Shown here piece by piece: positions 27,201-34,854 of a stretch of 64,000 nt of DNA (the stretch's first letter is position 1; each line of letters starts with the position of its first letter). This stretch comes from Mesorhizobium sp. dw_380. GTDB taxonomy: Bacteria > Pseudomonadota > Alphaproteobacteria > Rhizobiales > Rhizobiaceae. The DNA is taken from positions 62,001 through 126,000 of the forward strand of contig NZ_JAFFIW010000009.1 in NCBI RefSeq assembly GCF_018588885.1, written 5' to 3'. Made by a program: the position numbers and the translations under genes. The notes under the pieces are model-generated. The model was given only the letters and a program-made list of their open reading frames with translations, was not told where the DNA came from and did no database searches.

Positions 27201-27645
27201 CGTCAACGAGCCTAAGCTCGCCTCCATCGTCTCGACCACGCCGGCCGGCGACAGCCGCAGTCTCAACCAGGCGGTCAAGGGCAATCTCGATACGTCGCGG
27301 GTCAAGTTCGAGCGCGGCTACGTCGAGATCGAGAAGGGCAGCGGTTATCTGAAGCTGGCCAATGGCGTGCTGCGCGGTCCGCGCATCGGCACGACGTTCC
27401 AGGGCATCCTCTATGACCAGAACAACAATATGGACATGACCGGCACCTTCATGCCGGTCTATGGCCTCAATCGCATCTTCGGCGAATTGCCCATCGTCGG
27501 CGCGCTTCTGGGCAACGGCCGCGACCGCGGCCTGATCGGCGTCACCTACCGGCTCAGGGGCAACGCCAACAAGCCGGTGCTCGATATCAATCCGCTCTCG
27601 GTGATCGCGCCGGGGATATTCAGGTCGATCTTCGAGTATCGGTAA
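24265..27645 (+). CDS. AsmA/YhdP-like envelope protein with DUF3971
   Basis: A very large protein of about 1126 residues. One N-terminal membrane helix (VFAGVLSLVLLAAVIVYLVGV) is followed by a huge beta-strand-rich periplasmic part with repeated DUF3971/AsmA features: an LTSARISDARIVTA segment early and the C-terminal GTFMPVYGLNRIFGELPIVG plus LIGVTYRLRGNANKPVLDIN ending that mark the YhdP family. Such proteins form hydrophobic bridges moving phospholipid toward the outer membrane. GTG at 24265 has a GGAAGA ribosome site; a TTG at 24184 would overlap the Bcp gene's upstream region. The start is uncertain, the identity is not. Confidence 0.85.
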   Translation: MDQEQPQHEKIRFRRDEITDLGALPSACRVPPLGQASIDRGFRILSRVFAGVLSLVLLAAVIVYLVGVSGIGSERLRAEAEIAIEKLAGVDVDVAVGPARITLDSSSFVALQVSDVSLKTADGKPMADAGRVRFGMRLIPLLWGEVRLTSARISDARIVTAAMPSGGDWTAELRNENGLVDPEKLSDAVFGNIHRALDAVREDSMRRIDLANVEFVLPDTGSIKLVRVADAKVVQSGPGGMEFSSEADVDGRKVSVAASATRDIAAHRVTALNASIDLAAADETTAGAGKLGAVALTLTGSEGSGTNASRLTAALSSTGSVLDLGTRGLLPADVDVNATLVYGSNKIQVDKLLLKTGRSSFDFGGSIGPKPATGAAGEEPSYRYDLTSDGSTLAPSESPEPALNFLARIAGVYQTKSHKLVAEQIAVRSAASSEVLGTAAVEFVEGKAPGINLALNVHDMPVSHVKQLWPWFSARNARLWVLDNLFGGRVVDANLQFQVVPDRLGNGVPLSADEVFGRFQIEGSRFDTAGRIPPIRDAVGVVSFHGNDVDISLSSGSVFMPSGRTVAASNGTLTVKAANRPPAIGALDIDVEGEAPAVAELASYEPINAMRHVGFLPDDLSGSVTGHVRANIPLQSGVDTSKLDWLVSLDYTGLSLAKPFEGQTVTDADGSITVDPEKAVISAKASLNGIPAELHLLEPLADDGPPRSRKVALVLDDKIRAAAMPGLAPLLGGTVKVAIDKSGSGNQNVSADLTNARLDIPWAGWSKGAGVPANVTFVMTKAGDTTTLSDFNLDGKTFSIDGSIMLVNGALSSAKFSKVTLNRGDDVSVSVKRSGKGYAVDINGNALDARSLIKQFTSDVDTATKTTGTDNISVSADVDQLTGFHDEQLSNLKLDYSAAGSRVNGLKVSATASSGAAITISNTTGDGRRALNVQSADAGAILRFLNIYEHMEGGSITLALTGAGDGPMKGKVDTSNFFVVNEPKLASIVSTTPAGDSRSLNQAVKGNLDTSRVKFERGYVEIEKGSGYLKLANGVLRGPRIGTTFQGILYDQNNNMDMTGTFMPVYGLNRIFGELPIVGALLGNGRDRGLIGVTYRLRGNANKPVLDINPLSVIAPGIFRSIFEYR

Positions 27646-27738
27646 CGGTTGGGCGTTTGGACCTTGTTGTCGCAGGATCAGCCAATCACGGCCTTGGCAC
27701 TTGCAAAATATGAACTTTAAGGCCAGCCTGACAGGATC

Positions 27739-28134
27739 ATGGCCCGGCTGTCGCCAAACCACCTCCTTGTTATGCTGCTCGCGGTCTTCCTGACCGCGGG
27801 GTTCAGCCTGTCGGTCGCTCAAGCCAATATCATGTCGGCAAAGATGGCAATGGCGAGTGATGACGGCATGGCCATGTCTTCCGATGCCGGTATGGCCAAG
27901 ATGGCCGGCAGCAACATGACCGGCGATTGTAACGCTTGCCTCAAGCACATCGGCGACAAAAGCAACCCAATGCACTGTCCGCCGAACTGCGTTGCGCCCG
28001 TCCTGGCCGTGCTGCCGCAAGGCCTAGCCGAGGCGGTGCTTCCGCAACTACAGCAGGCGTCGGCGCTACCCGCCCCGTTCCTGCGCGGGCGAAGTTCCTT
28101 GCCCGATCCATACCCTCCCAGACCCAGCGCCTGA
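27739..28134 (+). CDS. Met/Cys-rich secreted protein heading the copper cluster
   Basis: A 131-residue protein with a signal peptide (LLVMLLAVFLTAGFSLSVAQA). The mature start has repeated Met pairs (MSAKMAMASDDGMAMSSDAG), then CNACLKHIGDK and HCPPNCVAPVLAVLP with four cysteines, a Pro-rich tail following. Met clusters bind Cu(I) in the periplasm. I do not know a firm family name; related proteins commonly precede multicopper oxidases. It begins the plus-strand cluster and lies 133 bp before the oxidase; that gap shows nothing else. Confidence 0.65.
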   Translation: MARLSPNHLLVMLLAVFLTAGFSLSVAQANIMSAKMAMASDDGMAMSSDAGMAKMAGSNMTGDCNACLKHIGDKSNPMHCPPNCVAPVLAVLPQGLAEAVLPQLQQASALPAPFLRGRSSLPDPYPPRPSA

Positions 28135-28267
28135 CGCCATTTCAGTCGTAACACGGCTGATTTCCCGCGTCTGATCGCCTGCGCCGCGCATCGTCGCGCG
28201 GCCGCGCACGCAATCCAGTTCGATGTCGAGCCGCTCGCCATCGATCGAGATTCGCAGGGGTTGAAGG

Positions 28268-29704
28268 GTGAAACACGATTTCCATTACACCATGTCGCGC
28301 CGGGGATTTCTCGTGGTGGCGGCGGGCGCTGCCGTGTCGGCTTCGCTGCGTCCCACGCGCGCCTCGGCCGTGGACGAACGCCAGATCAAGGTCGGGCCAG
28401 GCCAGGCGCTTTTCAATGGCGCGAACGGCGCGTCTACCGCCGTCTGGACCTACAACGGCACCGTTCCCGGTCCGGCGCTGCGCCTGCGGCAGGGTGAGCC
28501 GGTTCGCATCACCGTCGAGAACGGGCTGGACGAGGATACCACGGTCCATTGGCATGGCATCCGCTTGCCGAATGCCATGGACGGGGTGCCGGGCCTGACC
28601 CAGCCGCCAATCAAGCCCGGCGGAAGTTTCACCTACGAATTCACGCCGCCGGATGCAGGAACCTTCTGGTACCATCCGCATGCCGACAGCCTCGTGCAGC
28701 TCGGCCGCGGGCTCGCGGGTCCGCTCATCGTCGAGGAGCGTGAGCCCGTCGTCGTCGACCGCGACCTTCTCTGGCTGTTGCAGGACTGGCGGCTTACTGC
28801 CGACGGGCAGATCGCCGGCGGCTTCGGCGGCATGATGGATGCGTCGATGTCGGGTCGCGTCGGCAATGTCGTCACCATCAACGGCGAGGTGCCGGCCGAC
28901 CTCGGCGTGAGGGCGGGCGAGCGCGTCAGGCTGCGGCTCGCCAATGCCTCGCTTGCCCGGATGATGGCGCTGCGCTTCGAAGCCCACCGTCCGGTCGTCG
29001 TCGCCGTCGACGGCCAACCCTGCGACCCGCACGAGCCGGAGAACGGCCGTATCGTGCTGGCGCCGGCCATGCGCGTCGACATCGTGCTCGACATGCAGGG
29101 CGACCCCGGCAGCCGCCACGCCGTGATCGACGACTTCTATGACGGCCTTGCCTACACGCTGGCCAATGTTGCCTATGACAAGGGGCCGCCGCTGAGGGCG
29201 CACCCGCTCGATGCGCCTGTCGGCCTCCCGCGCAATCCACTGCCGGCTCCCGACCTCGCCAGGGCCGTGCGCCAGGAGATCGTGCTGCAGGGCGGCATGA
29301 TGGGCGGCGGCAAGCTGAAAGGCCTCGGAGGCATGATGGGCATGGGAATGCCCGGCATGAACGGTGGCGCTGCCTGGGCGATCAACGGCATGTCGATGAC
29401 CGGCGACGGCCACGCCGGAATGGCGCCGCAATTTGCGCTTGAACGGGGCGCCACCTGTCATCTCACCATGCGCAACGAAACCGCGTGGTGGCATCCCATG
29501 CATGTCCACGGCTTCAGCCTGTCGGTGCTGTCGCGCAACGGCGCGCCGGTGCCGCACCGGCAATGGCAGGACACGGTGCTGCTGGCCCCCAGGGATGTGA
29601 TCGAATGCGCCTTCGTCGCCGACAATCCCGGCGACTGGATGCTGCACTGCCATGTCGCCGACCACCAGATGGCCGGCTTGATGACAGTGTTCCGTGTGAA
29701 ATGA
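28268..29704 (+). CDS. Multicopper oxidase (CueO/CopA-like), Tat-exported
   Basis: A 478-residue multicopper oxidase that oxidises Cu(I) to less toxic Cu(II) in the periplasm. A Tat motif (SRRGFLVVAAG) lies at residues 10-20. Copper ligands are complete: HWHG (94-97), HPH (136-138), HPMHVHGF and HCHVADHQ (460-467). The axial type-1 position is Leu471 followed by Met472. A Met-rich loop (GGMMGGGKLKGLGGMMGMGM) near 350-370 resembles the CueO substrate Cu(I) lid. GTG at 28268 with upstream AGGGG; an ATG at 28292 would remove part of the signal n-region but keep the RR. It is followed 32 bp later by DUF411 genes. Confidence 0.95.
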   Translation: MKHDFHYTMSRRGFLVVAAGAAVSASLRPTRASAVDERQIKVGPGQALFNGANGASTAVWTYNGTVPGPALRLRQGEPVRITVENGLDEDTTVHWHGIRLPNAMDGVPGLTQPPIKPGGSFTYEFTPPDAGTFWYHPHADSLVQLGRGLAGPLIVEEREPVVVDRDLLWLLQDWRLTADGQIAGGFGGMMDASMSGRVGNVVTINGEVPADLGVRAGERVRLRLANASLARMMALRFEAHRPVVVAVDGQPCDPHEPENGRIVLAPAMRVDIVLDMQGDPGSRHAVIDDFYDGLAYTLANVAYDKGPPLRAHPLDAPVGLPRNPLPAPDLARAVRQEIVLQGGMMGGGKLKGLGGMMGMGMPGMNGGAAWAINGMSMTGDGHAGMAPQFALERGATCHLTMRNETAWWHPMHVHGFSLSVLSRNGAPVPHRQWQDTVLLAPRDVIECAFVADNPGDWMLHCHVADHQMAGLMTVFRVK

Positions 29705-29736
29705 ATTTGAACCGCACCATCAAAGGAGAACTGCAA

Positions 29737-30177
29737 ATGAAACTGACTTACGCCCTCACCGCATTCGGCCTCGCGGCCGCCACGCCGCTGCCGGCGCTCG
29801 CGGCGACCATCAACGCGGTGATGTACAAAAACCCGAGCTGCAGCTGCTGCGAGACCTACGCAGCCTATCTCGAACAGAACGGCTTCAAGGTCGATATCAA
29901 GCCGACCAACGATCTGTCTCAGGTCAGCGCCGGTCTCGGCGTTCCGGCCAATCTCGAAGGCTGCCATTCCGTCGTCGTCGGCGGCTACGTGGTCGATGGC
30001 TTCGTGCCGGTGGACTTGATCAAGAAGATGCTCGCCGAGCACCCCGCCATTACCGGCATTGCGATGGCCGGCATGCCGATGGGCTCGCCGGGAATGGGCG
30101 GCCAGAAAACCGAAAGCTGGAAAATCTACGCTTTCACCAAGGATGGCAAGGCGCCGACCGTCTACGCGACGGAATAG
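29737..30177 (+). CDS. DUF411 periplasmic metal-binding protein, copy 1
   Basis: A 146-residue secreted protein of the DUF411 (CopG-like) family. After the signal peptide (ending ALAAT) comes the thioredoxin-like metal motif MYKNPSCSCCETYAAYLEQN with CSCC, then LEGCHSVVVGGYVVDGFVP and a Met-rich GMAGMPMGSPGMGG near the C-terminus. The cysteines probably bind Cu(I) or undergo redox exchange. AAGGAGAA precedes the ATG. A second copy starts 38 bp downstream with about 75 percent identity by eye, clearly a tandem duplication. Confidence 0.92.
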   Translation: MKLTYALTAFGLAAATPLPALAATINAVMYKNPSCSCCETYAAYLEQNGFKVDIKPTNDLSQVSAGLGVPANLEGCHSVVVGGYVVDGFVPVDLIKKMLAEHPAITGIAMAGMPMGSPGMGGQKTESWKIYAFTKDGKAPTVYATE

Positions 30178-30214
30178 CGGCCGACCTCGGTTTCTGTAAC
30201 CAATGGAGATTTCA

Positions 30215-30655
30215 ATGAAGCTGACCTATCGCCTTGCCGCCCTTTCGCTGCTGATCGCGACGCCGCTGCCTGCGGTTGCCGCGACGATCGATGCGGTGAT
30301 GTATAAGAACCCGCAATGCAGTTGCTGTGAATCCTATGCCGCCTATCTCGAACAGAACGGCTTCAAGGTCGATATCAAGCCGGTCAACAACCTGTCGCAG
30401 ATCAGCAGCGACGCCGGTGTGCCCGCCGACCTCGAAGGCTGTCACACGCTGATGGTCGACGGCTATGTCGTCGATGGCCTGGTGCCGGTCGATATCGTCA
30501 AGAAGTTGTTGACCGAACGGCCCGCCATATCTGGCATCACGCTGGCCGGCATGCCGGCCGGCGCGCCCGGCATGGGCGGTGAAAAGGATGGCAAATGGAC
30601 GATCTACGCCTTCACCAAGGACGGCAAGGCACCCACCGTCTACGCGACTGAGTGA
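30215..30655 (+). CDS. DUF411 periplasmic metal-binding protein, copy 2
   Basis: A 146-residue duplicate of the preceding gene with the same signal peptide type, the motif MYKNPQCSCCESYAAYLEQN, LEGCHTLMVDGYVVDGLVP and GMPAGAPGMGG. It keeps all cysteines, but the Met-rich loop has fewer Met residues than copy 1, which hints at a shift in metal affinity. GGAG precedes the ATG at 30215. It is 10 bp from the TlpA-like gene, so co-transcription and probably redox partnership are likely. Confidence 0.92.
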   Translation: MKLTYRLAALSLLIATPLPAVAATIDAVMYKNPQCSCCESYAAYLEQNGFKVDIKPVNNLSQISSDAGVPADLEGCHTLMVDGYVVDGLVPVDIVKKLLTERPAISGITLAGMPAGAPGMGGEKDGKWTIYAFTKDGKAPTVYATE

Positions 30656-30665
30656 GCGAGCGCCC

Positions 30666-31199
30666 ATGACCGCAAGCAAACTGGCCGTGGCTCTATCAGC
30701 GATGTTGCTCACAGCATGGCTGCCAGCAGCAGCGACGGAGGCGCCACAGAATTTCGCCGTTCTCGATGTGCCCGCCGCCGTGCCGGAGATCAGCTTCGCG
30801 GACGCCGCCGGCCAGCCGAAGACGCTCGCCGACTATCGCGGCAAGGTCGTGCTGCTCAACGTCTGGGCGACATGGTGCGCGCCCTGCCGCAAGGAAATGC
30901 CGACGCTCGACCGGCTGCAGGCAAAACTGGGTGGGCCGGACTTCGAGGTCGTCGCGCTGTCGATGGACCGGAAAGGGCCCGACGCCGTGAAGAAATTCTT
31001 TGCCGAGATCGGAATCCAGCATCTCGCGCTCAGCATCGACACATCGGCCAAGGCCATGTTCGCGCTCGGCGCGGTGGGCCTGCCGATGACTTTGCTGATC
31101 GACCGTGACGGCAAGGAAATCGGCCGGCTGATCGGCCCGGCTGAATGGGATGCGCCCGAGATGATCGACTTCATCCGCGGCCGCATCGCCGCCAAATGA
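30666..31199 (+). CDS. TlpA-like thiol:disulfide oxidoreductase, copy 1
   Basis: A 177-residue exported thioredoxin-fold protein. A signal peptide (LAVALSAMLLTAWLPAAAT) is followed by the TlpA/ResA pattern LLNVWATWCAPCRKEMPTLD with CAPC, VVALSMDRKGPDAVKKFF, and the cis-Pro loop AVGLPMTLLIDRDGKEIG. It ends with GPAEWDAPEMIDFI. It probably reduces Cu-site disulfides of SCO or DUF411 partners in the periplasm. The ATG at 30666 gives the signal peptide; an in-frame ATG at 30579 lies inside the DUF411 gene. A second, membrane-anchored TlpA lies at 31608. Confidence 0.93.
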   Translation: MTASKLAVALSAMLLTAWLPAAATEAPQNFAVLDVPAAVPEISFADAAGQPKTLADYRGKVVLLNVWATWCAPCRKEMPTLDRLQAKLGGPDFEVVALSMDRKGPDAVKKFFAEIGIQHLALSIDTSAKAMFALGAVGLPMTLLIDRDGKEIGRLIGPAEWDAPEMIDFIRGRIAAK

Positions 31200-31212
31200 G
31201 AAAGGAAACGAC

Positions 31213-31566
31213 ATGACCACCACTGAACTGACCCGAGCCAGCGAGACTCCGTCCCGCCGCGACTTCCTGCCGGCCGCTCGATCCTATCTCGGTGGCCGGC
31301 GCGGCCTGACTGCAGCGGGCGCCGCCATCGTCGCCGCCGGCATCGCCTTCAACTGGTCGTGGCTTGTCGCCGCCGGCATCGCACCGGTGCTGCTCAGTGT
31401 CTTGCCCTGTGTCGCTATGTGCGCGCTTGGCCTGTGCATGAACCGGATGATGGGCCGGTCGCAATCGACGCCCCACGGCACGCCCGATGGCCCACCCGAT
31501 CTTGCAGTTCCAATCGACGAGGCAAACCAAAGGAACAATGAAAGCTGCTGCCAACGGGCTCGGTGA
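31213..31566 (+). CDS. Small membrane protein of the copper cluster
   Basis: A 117-residue protein with two closely spaced hydrophobic helices (residues ~32-70; GLTAAGAAIVAAGIAFNWSW and LVAAGIAPVLLSVLPCVAMC) and a cytoplasmic-looking tail ending ESCCQRAR. Cys residues are in the second helix (PCVAMCALGLC), and CC near the end, so it may touch metal. I do not recognise a family function. AAAGGA precedes the ATG, 13 bp after the TlpA stop, so it is part of the operon. Confidence 0.7.
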   Translation: MTTTELTRASETPSRRDFLPAARSYLGGRRGLTAAGAAIVAAGIAFNWSWLVAAGIAPVLLSVLPCVAMCALGLCMNRMMGRSQSTPHGTPDGPPDLAVPIDEANQRNNESCCQRAR

Positions 31567-31607
31567 AAGGTTTCCGCATTTGAATTAGTTACGTGAACGA
31601 AGCTGAA

Positions 31608-32285
31608 ATGAGTCAGAACACTCGTACTCCAGACGACAAGCAGGCGACTGAGCTTCGTCGTCTCAACTATGCCTGGACGTTGTTGCTTGGCCTTTCGCTC
31701 GCTCTGGCGGTGATGCTTGCAGCGATGCTTTCCTATGAACTCTACCTGGCATTTTCGGCCTCTGAAGCAACCAGCGCCGAGTCTGAAGCAAGTGGGATAA
31801 GGTCAGCGGAAGATTTGCAGCTTTTGTTCCAAGATAAGCCCGCCGACCTGCCGGATATCCGTTTCGTCGATGGCGATGGCCGCGCTCTCTCGCTTCATGA
31901 TTTTCGCGGCCGTCCCATTCTTCTCAACATCTGGGCGACCTGGTGCGTGCCTTGCCGCAAGGAAATGCCGTCGCTCGAGCGCTTGCAGGCGAAGTTCGAT
32001 CTGTCACGGTTTCTCGTACTGACGCTGTCGATCGACAGTCGGGGCATTCCTGCCGTCAAGCAATTCTATCAGGAGCTTGGGCTGAAATCGCTCGGCATCT
32101 ATGTCGATCAATCCGGCGCTGCCCTGGGTCTCGCTGGAGCCCCGGGCCTGCCAACAACCTTGCTTCTCAACGAACAGGGCCAGGAAATCGGGAGGAAGAT
32201 TGGCCCCGCCGAATGGGACACTCCTGCCAGCCTCGATCTGCTTCGCCAACATATGCGCCTGCCAGCCGATGGGAGCGCGAAATGA
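31608..32285 (+). CDS. TlpA-like thioredoxin, membrane-anchored, copy 2
   Basis: A 225-residue protein with one N-terminal membrane helix (WTLLLGLSLALAVMLAAMLS, residues ~22-42) and a periplasmic thioredoxin domain: LLNIWATWCVPCRKEMPSLE with CVPC, VLTLSIDSRGIPAVKQFYQE and cis-Pro GAPGLPTTLLLNEQGQEIG. It shares the ending GPAEWDTPASLDLL with copy 1, indicating common descent. The ATG at 31608 is preceded by GAAG; GTG at 31593 is an alternative. It overlaps the following SCO gene by 4 bp, so the two are translationally coupled and probably work as reductant and copper chaperone. Confidence 0.92.
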   Translation: MSQNTRTPDDKQATELRRLNYAWTLLLGLSLALAVMLAAMLSYELYLAFSASEATSAESEASGIRSAEDLQLLFQDKPADLPDIRFVDGDGRALSLHDFRGRPILLNIWATWCVPCRKEMPSLERLQAKFDLSRFLVLTLSIDSRGIPAVKQFYQELGLKSLGIYVDQSGAALGLAGAPGLPTTLLLNEQGQEIGRKIGPAEWDTPASLDLLRQHMRLPADGSAK

Positions 32286-32911
32286 GCCGCCGCGTCAAAT
32301 GGCTCTTCCTGCTTTTCGCTGCTTTCGCCGCCTTCGATATCGCCGCTCTTGCCACGCTGATGATCGTCCGGCGACCTCCGGACGCCGCGATATCCTGGAG
32401 AGGCGTTTCGACCGGCACAGCCGACATTCGCGGTCCCTTCATCCTGAAGACGACTGACGGAAAGACGGTGACCGACCAGACCTATCGCGGAAAGTGGGTG
32501 GCGGTGTTTTTCGGCTACACATCGTGCCCCGACGCATGCCCGACAGCGCTCAGCAATATTGGCGTGGCACTTGGAAAGCTTGGAAACGACGCCGGGAAAA
32601 TCCAGCCGCTGTTCATCAGCGTGGACCCCGACCGCGACACGAGCGAGGTGTTGTCGGCCTTTATCGATTCCTTCGACCACCGCATTGTCGGGCTCTCGGG
32701 CACGCGGGCACAAATCGATGCCACGGCCAAAGCCTATCGTGTGTTTTATCAGCTGCACAAAGAGCAGGGCGACAACTACACCGTCGATCACAGCGCATAT
32801 TTCTATCTCATGGACCCGGACGGCAAATTCGCCGACGTGGTCGAGGGCACAACGCCCGGTGAACAGATGGCCGACAAGATAAGCAAGCTGATCGCGGATC
32901 GTCCAACTTAG
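32282..32911 (+). CDS. SCO1/SenC copper chaperone, copy 1
   Basis: A 209-residue SCO-family protein that delivers copper to cytochrome oxidase or acts as a thiol oxidoreductase. An N-terminal anchor (LFLLFAAFAAFDIAALATLM) is followed by the thioredoxin-like core with the metal motif GYTSCPDACPTALSN (Cys-x3-Cys) and the conserved His in YTVDHSAYFYLMDPDGKF. FISVDPDRDTSEVL is also family-typical. It is coupled to the TlpA upstream and followed 10 bp later by a PCu(A)C chaperone, the classic partner in loading the CuA site. Confidence 0.94.
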   Translation: MSRRVKWLFLLFAAFAAFDIAALATLMIVRRPPDAAISWRGVSTGTADIRGPFILKTTDGKTVTDQTYRGKWVAVFFGYTSCPDACPTALSNIGVALGKLGNDAGKIQPLFISVDPDRDTSEVLSAFIDSFDHRIVGLSGTRAQIDATAKAYRVFYQLHKEQGDNYTVDHSAYFYLMDPDGKFADVVEGTTPGEQMADKISKLIADRPT

Positions 32912-32921
32912 GAGTGAAACA

Positions 32922-33398
32922 GTGAGAACCATTTACGCAACTCTCGTGCTGGCCCTTGGCCTGCTGGGCGCCGGGAGTGCTGTCGCGGGCTCGAACCAGA
33001 TCGTGGTCGAAAAGGCATGGGCGCGGGCTACGCCCAAGATGGCGGTGACCGGCGGCGCCTATCTTACGGTGACAAATCGCGGACCCGGTGAAGATCGCCT
33101 GCTGAGCGCGACCAGTCCAGTTGCCGAAAAAATTCAGTTTCACGCCATGGCTATTGACAACGGTGTGGCGAAGATGAGCCAGCTTTCGGCTATCGAGCTG
33201 CATCCCGGCGTCCCGGTCGTCTTCAAGACTGGCGGCATCCACATGATGTTGCTTGGGCTGAAGCACCAGCTCAAGGAGGGTGAGACCGTACCGCTCACCC
33301 TGACGTTCGAAAAGGCCGATCCAATCGAAGTGGATGCCCGGGTGTTGGGGATAGGTGCGACGGGCGATGCCGGCAATCAGGCCAGTAGCGGCAACTGA
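32922..33398 (+). CDS. PCu(A)C periplasmic copper chaperone
   Basis: A 158-residue secreted protein of the PCu(A)C (DUF461) family. After the signal peptide (ending AVAG) the copper motif is visible as QFHAMAIDNGVAKMSQL and later GGIHMMLLGLKHQLKEG, giving the H-M-x10-M...H-x-M ligands that hold Cu(I). It passes copper to SCO proteins or directly to CuA of cytochrome c oxidase. GTG start at 32922 after GGAG. It is sandwiched between two SCO genes. Confidence 0.94.
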   Translation: MRTIYATLVLALGLLGAGSAVAGSNQIVVEKAWARATPKMAVTGGAYLTVTNRGPGEDRLLSATSPVAEKIQFHAMAIDNGVAKMSQLSAIELHPGVPVVFKTGGIHMMLLGLKHQLKEGETVPLTLTFEKADPIEVDARVLGIGATGDAGNQASSGN

Positions 33399-33399
33399 A

Positions 33400-34010
33400 A
33401 TGTCCAGCTCAGTTCAGGCCAATCTGCACCCGGTCCCGATGCGCCGCCCCTGGGGTCCAATTGTGGCTGTCCTATCGCTCGCGGTGGCCGTTACCTCGGT
33501 CGTCTGGCTGCATCGGCGCCAGGGCCCAACAATTGGGGGGCCGTTCCAACTGGTCAATGCCGCGACCGGGCACGAAGTCTCGGATCGGGATTTCCGAGGC
33601 AAGTGGCTGCTGATCTTCTTCGGCTATACGCATTGTCCCGATGTCTGTCCAACAACTCTCGGCAACATCGCCGAGGCGATGAGCCAACTCGGGCCGCTCG
33701 CCAAGAGTGTCCAACCGCCGTTCATCACGGTCGACCCGGGGCGCGATACCATCCCGGTGCTCGTCGACTATACCAGCGCCTTTGATCCCAGGATACTGGG
33801 CCTGTCCGGCAGCGCAGACCAGATCGCGAGCGCGGCGAAAGCCTATCGCATTTACTACGCGAAGCGCGTGATTGGCGACGACTACTATATGGACCATACC
33901 GCGACCATCCATGTCGTCCGACCCGATGGGTCCTACTCGTCGCCCTCCTTTCAACCGCCGGCCCGTCGGACATCGCAAAACGTCTGCGAACACTGCTCGG
34001 CGAAACCTAG
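33400..34010 (+). pseudogene. SCO1/SenC family gene, copy 2, with a C-terminal frameshift
   Basis: The ATG at 33400 opens a SCO protein with membrane anchor (IVAVLSLAVAVTSVVWL), GYTHCPDVCPTTLGN, FITVDPGRDTIPVL and the ligand His in YMDHTATIHVVRPDG. Near 33937 one base appears missing: the next frame reads VALLSTAGPSDIAKRLRTLL then GET and a stop at 34008-34010, the normal SCO ending. In the original frame translation continues into the next gene to 34275, which is not natural. All active-site residues precede the frameshift, so a product with an aberrant tail could still form. A sequencing error cannot be excluded. Confidence 0.8.
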
Positions 34011-34054
34011 GGATATCGGACAATGCACCAATCTTCTTACTGGGAGGAACACAT

Positions 34055-34831
34055 ATGATCGCACATCAATATGGCTGGCTGGCGCGCACTCTCCTGCTTG
34101 CCGCCCTGGCAGGATGGTTCCTGCTCAATCCAGGCTTTCAGGGTTCACAGCGATCGGCGCTGGCCGCCGGCGAAATGTCCCAGGACCAGTTCGACCAGCG
34201 GATACACGACTATATCCTGGCGCATCCGGAGGTTCTCGTGCAGGCGCTGCAAAGCCTGGACCAACGCCAGCGTGAAGCAGAGGCAGCCCAGGCAAAGCAG
34301 GTGCTCAAGGCGCGCGCGGACGACATCTTCCGCGACAAGCAGAGCCCGGTCGGCGGTAACGCGCAAGGCGACGTCACCCTGGTGGAATTCTTCGACTACA
34401 ATTGCCCCTATTGCCGGCAGATGGCGCCGGTCATGGAACAGGCCGCGGCCGACGATCCGCAGCTCAAAATCGTCTACAAGGAATTCCCGATCCTCGGCCC
34501 GGATTCCTTGTTCGCGGCCAAGGCGGCACTGGCGGCCGAACGGCAAGGCAAATATCTGGAATTCCACAAGGCGCTCTATGGGTCCAGGACAAGAGTGACA
34601 GAGGCGGTCGTACTCAAGATCGCTGGCGAGGCCGGGCTCGACGTCGTCCGCATGAAGACCGACATGCAGCAGCCCGACATCCAGGCATTGATTGATCGCA
34701 ACGCGGAGCTGGCCCAGGCGCTGAGGATCACGGGAACACCGAGCTTCGTCGTCGGCGACCAGATTTTTCCGGGTGCAACCGATCTTGAGACCATGAAGAA
34801 ACTGATCCGGCAGGCAAGGGCTGCCAAATGA
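34055..34831 (+). CDS. DsbA-family thiol:disulfide oxidoreductase
   Basis: A 258-residue exported thioredoxin-fold protein. A signal peptide (LLLAALAGWFLLNPGF region, ending ALAAG) is followed by a helical segment with RIHDYILAHPEVLVQALQSL typical of the BdbD/Com1 group, the active site FFDYNCPYCRQMAP (CPYC) and the cis-Pro loop ITGTPSFVVGDQIFPGA. FKEFPILGPDSLFAAKAAL-like helices complete the DsbA insert. It oxidises or isomerises periplasmic cysteines. GGGAGG precedes the ATG. It lies 23 bp before ccdA, which could supply electrons if it works as an isomerase. Confidence 0.93.
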   Translation: MIAHQYGWLARTLLLAALAGWFLLNPGFQGSQRSALAAGEMSQDQFDQRIHDYILAHPEVLVQALQSLDQRQREAEAAQAKQVLKARADDIFRDKQSPVGGNAQGDVTLVEFFDYNCPYCRQMAPVMEQAAADDPQLKIVYKEFPILGPDSLFAAKAALAAERQGKYLEFHKALYGSRTRVTEAVVLKIAGEAGLDVVRMKTDMQQPDIQALIDRNAELAQALRITGTPSFVVGDQIFPGATDLETMKKLIRQARAAK

Positions 34832-34854
34832 GCCGATGGTCGAGGCGCTGAGCA

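Noticed and set aside
27690..27715. Sigma-54-like TGGCAC then TTGCA upstream of the copper cluster
   Set aside because: The two elements are adjacent (GG to GC spacing 5) instead of the required 10-bp spacing, so it is not a sigma-54 promoter.
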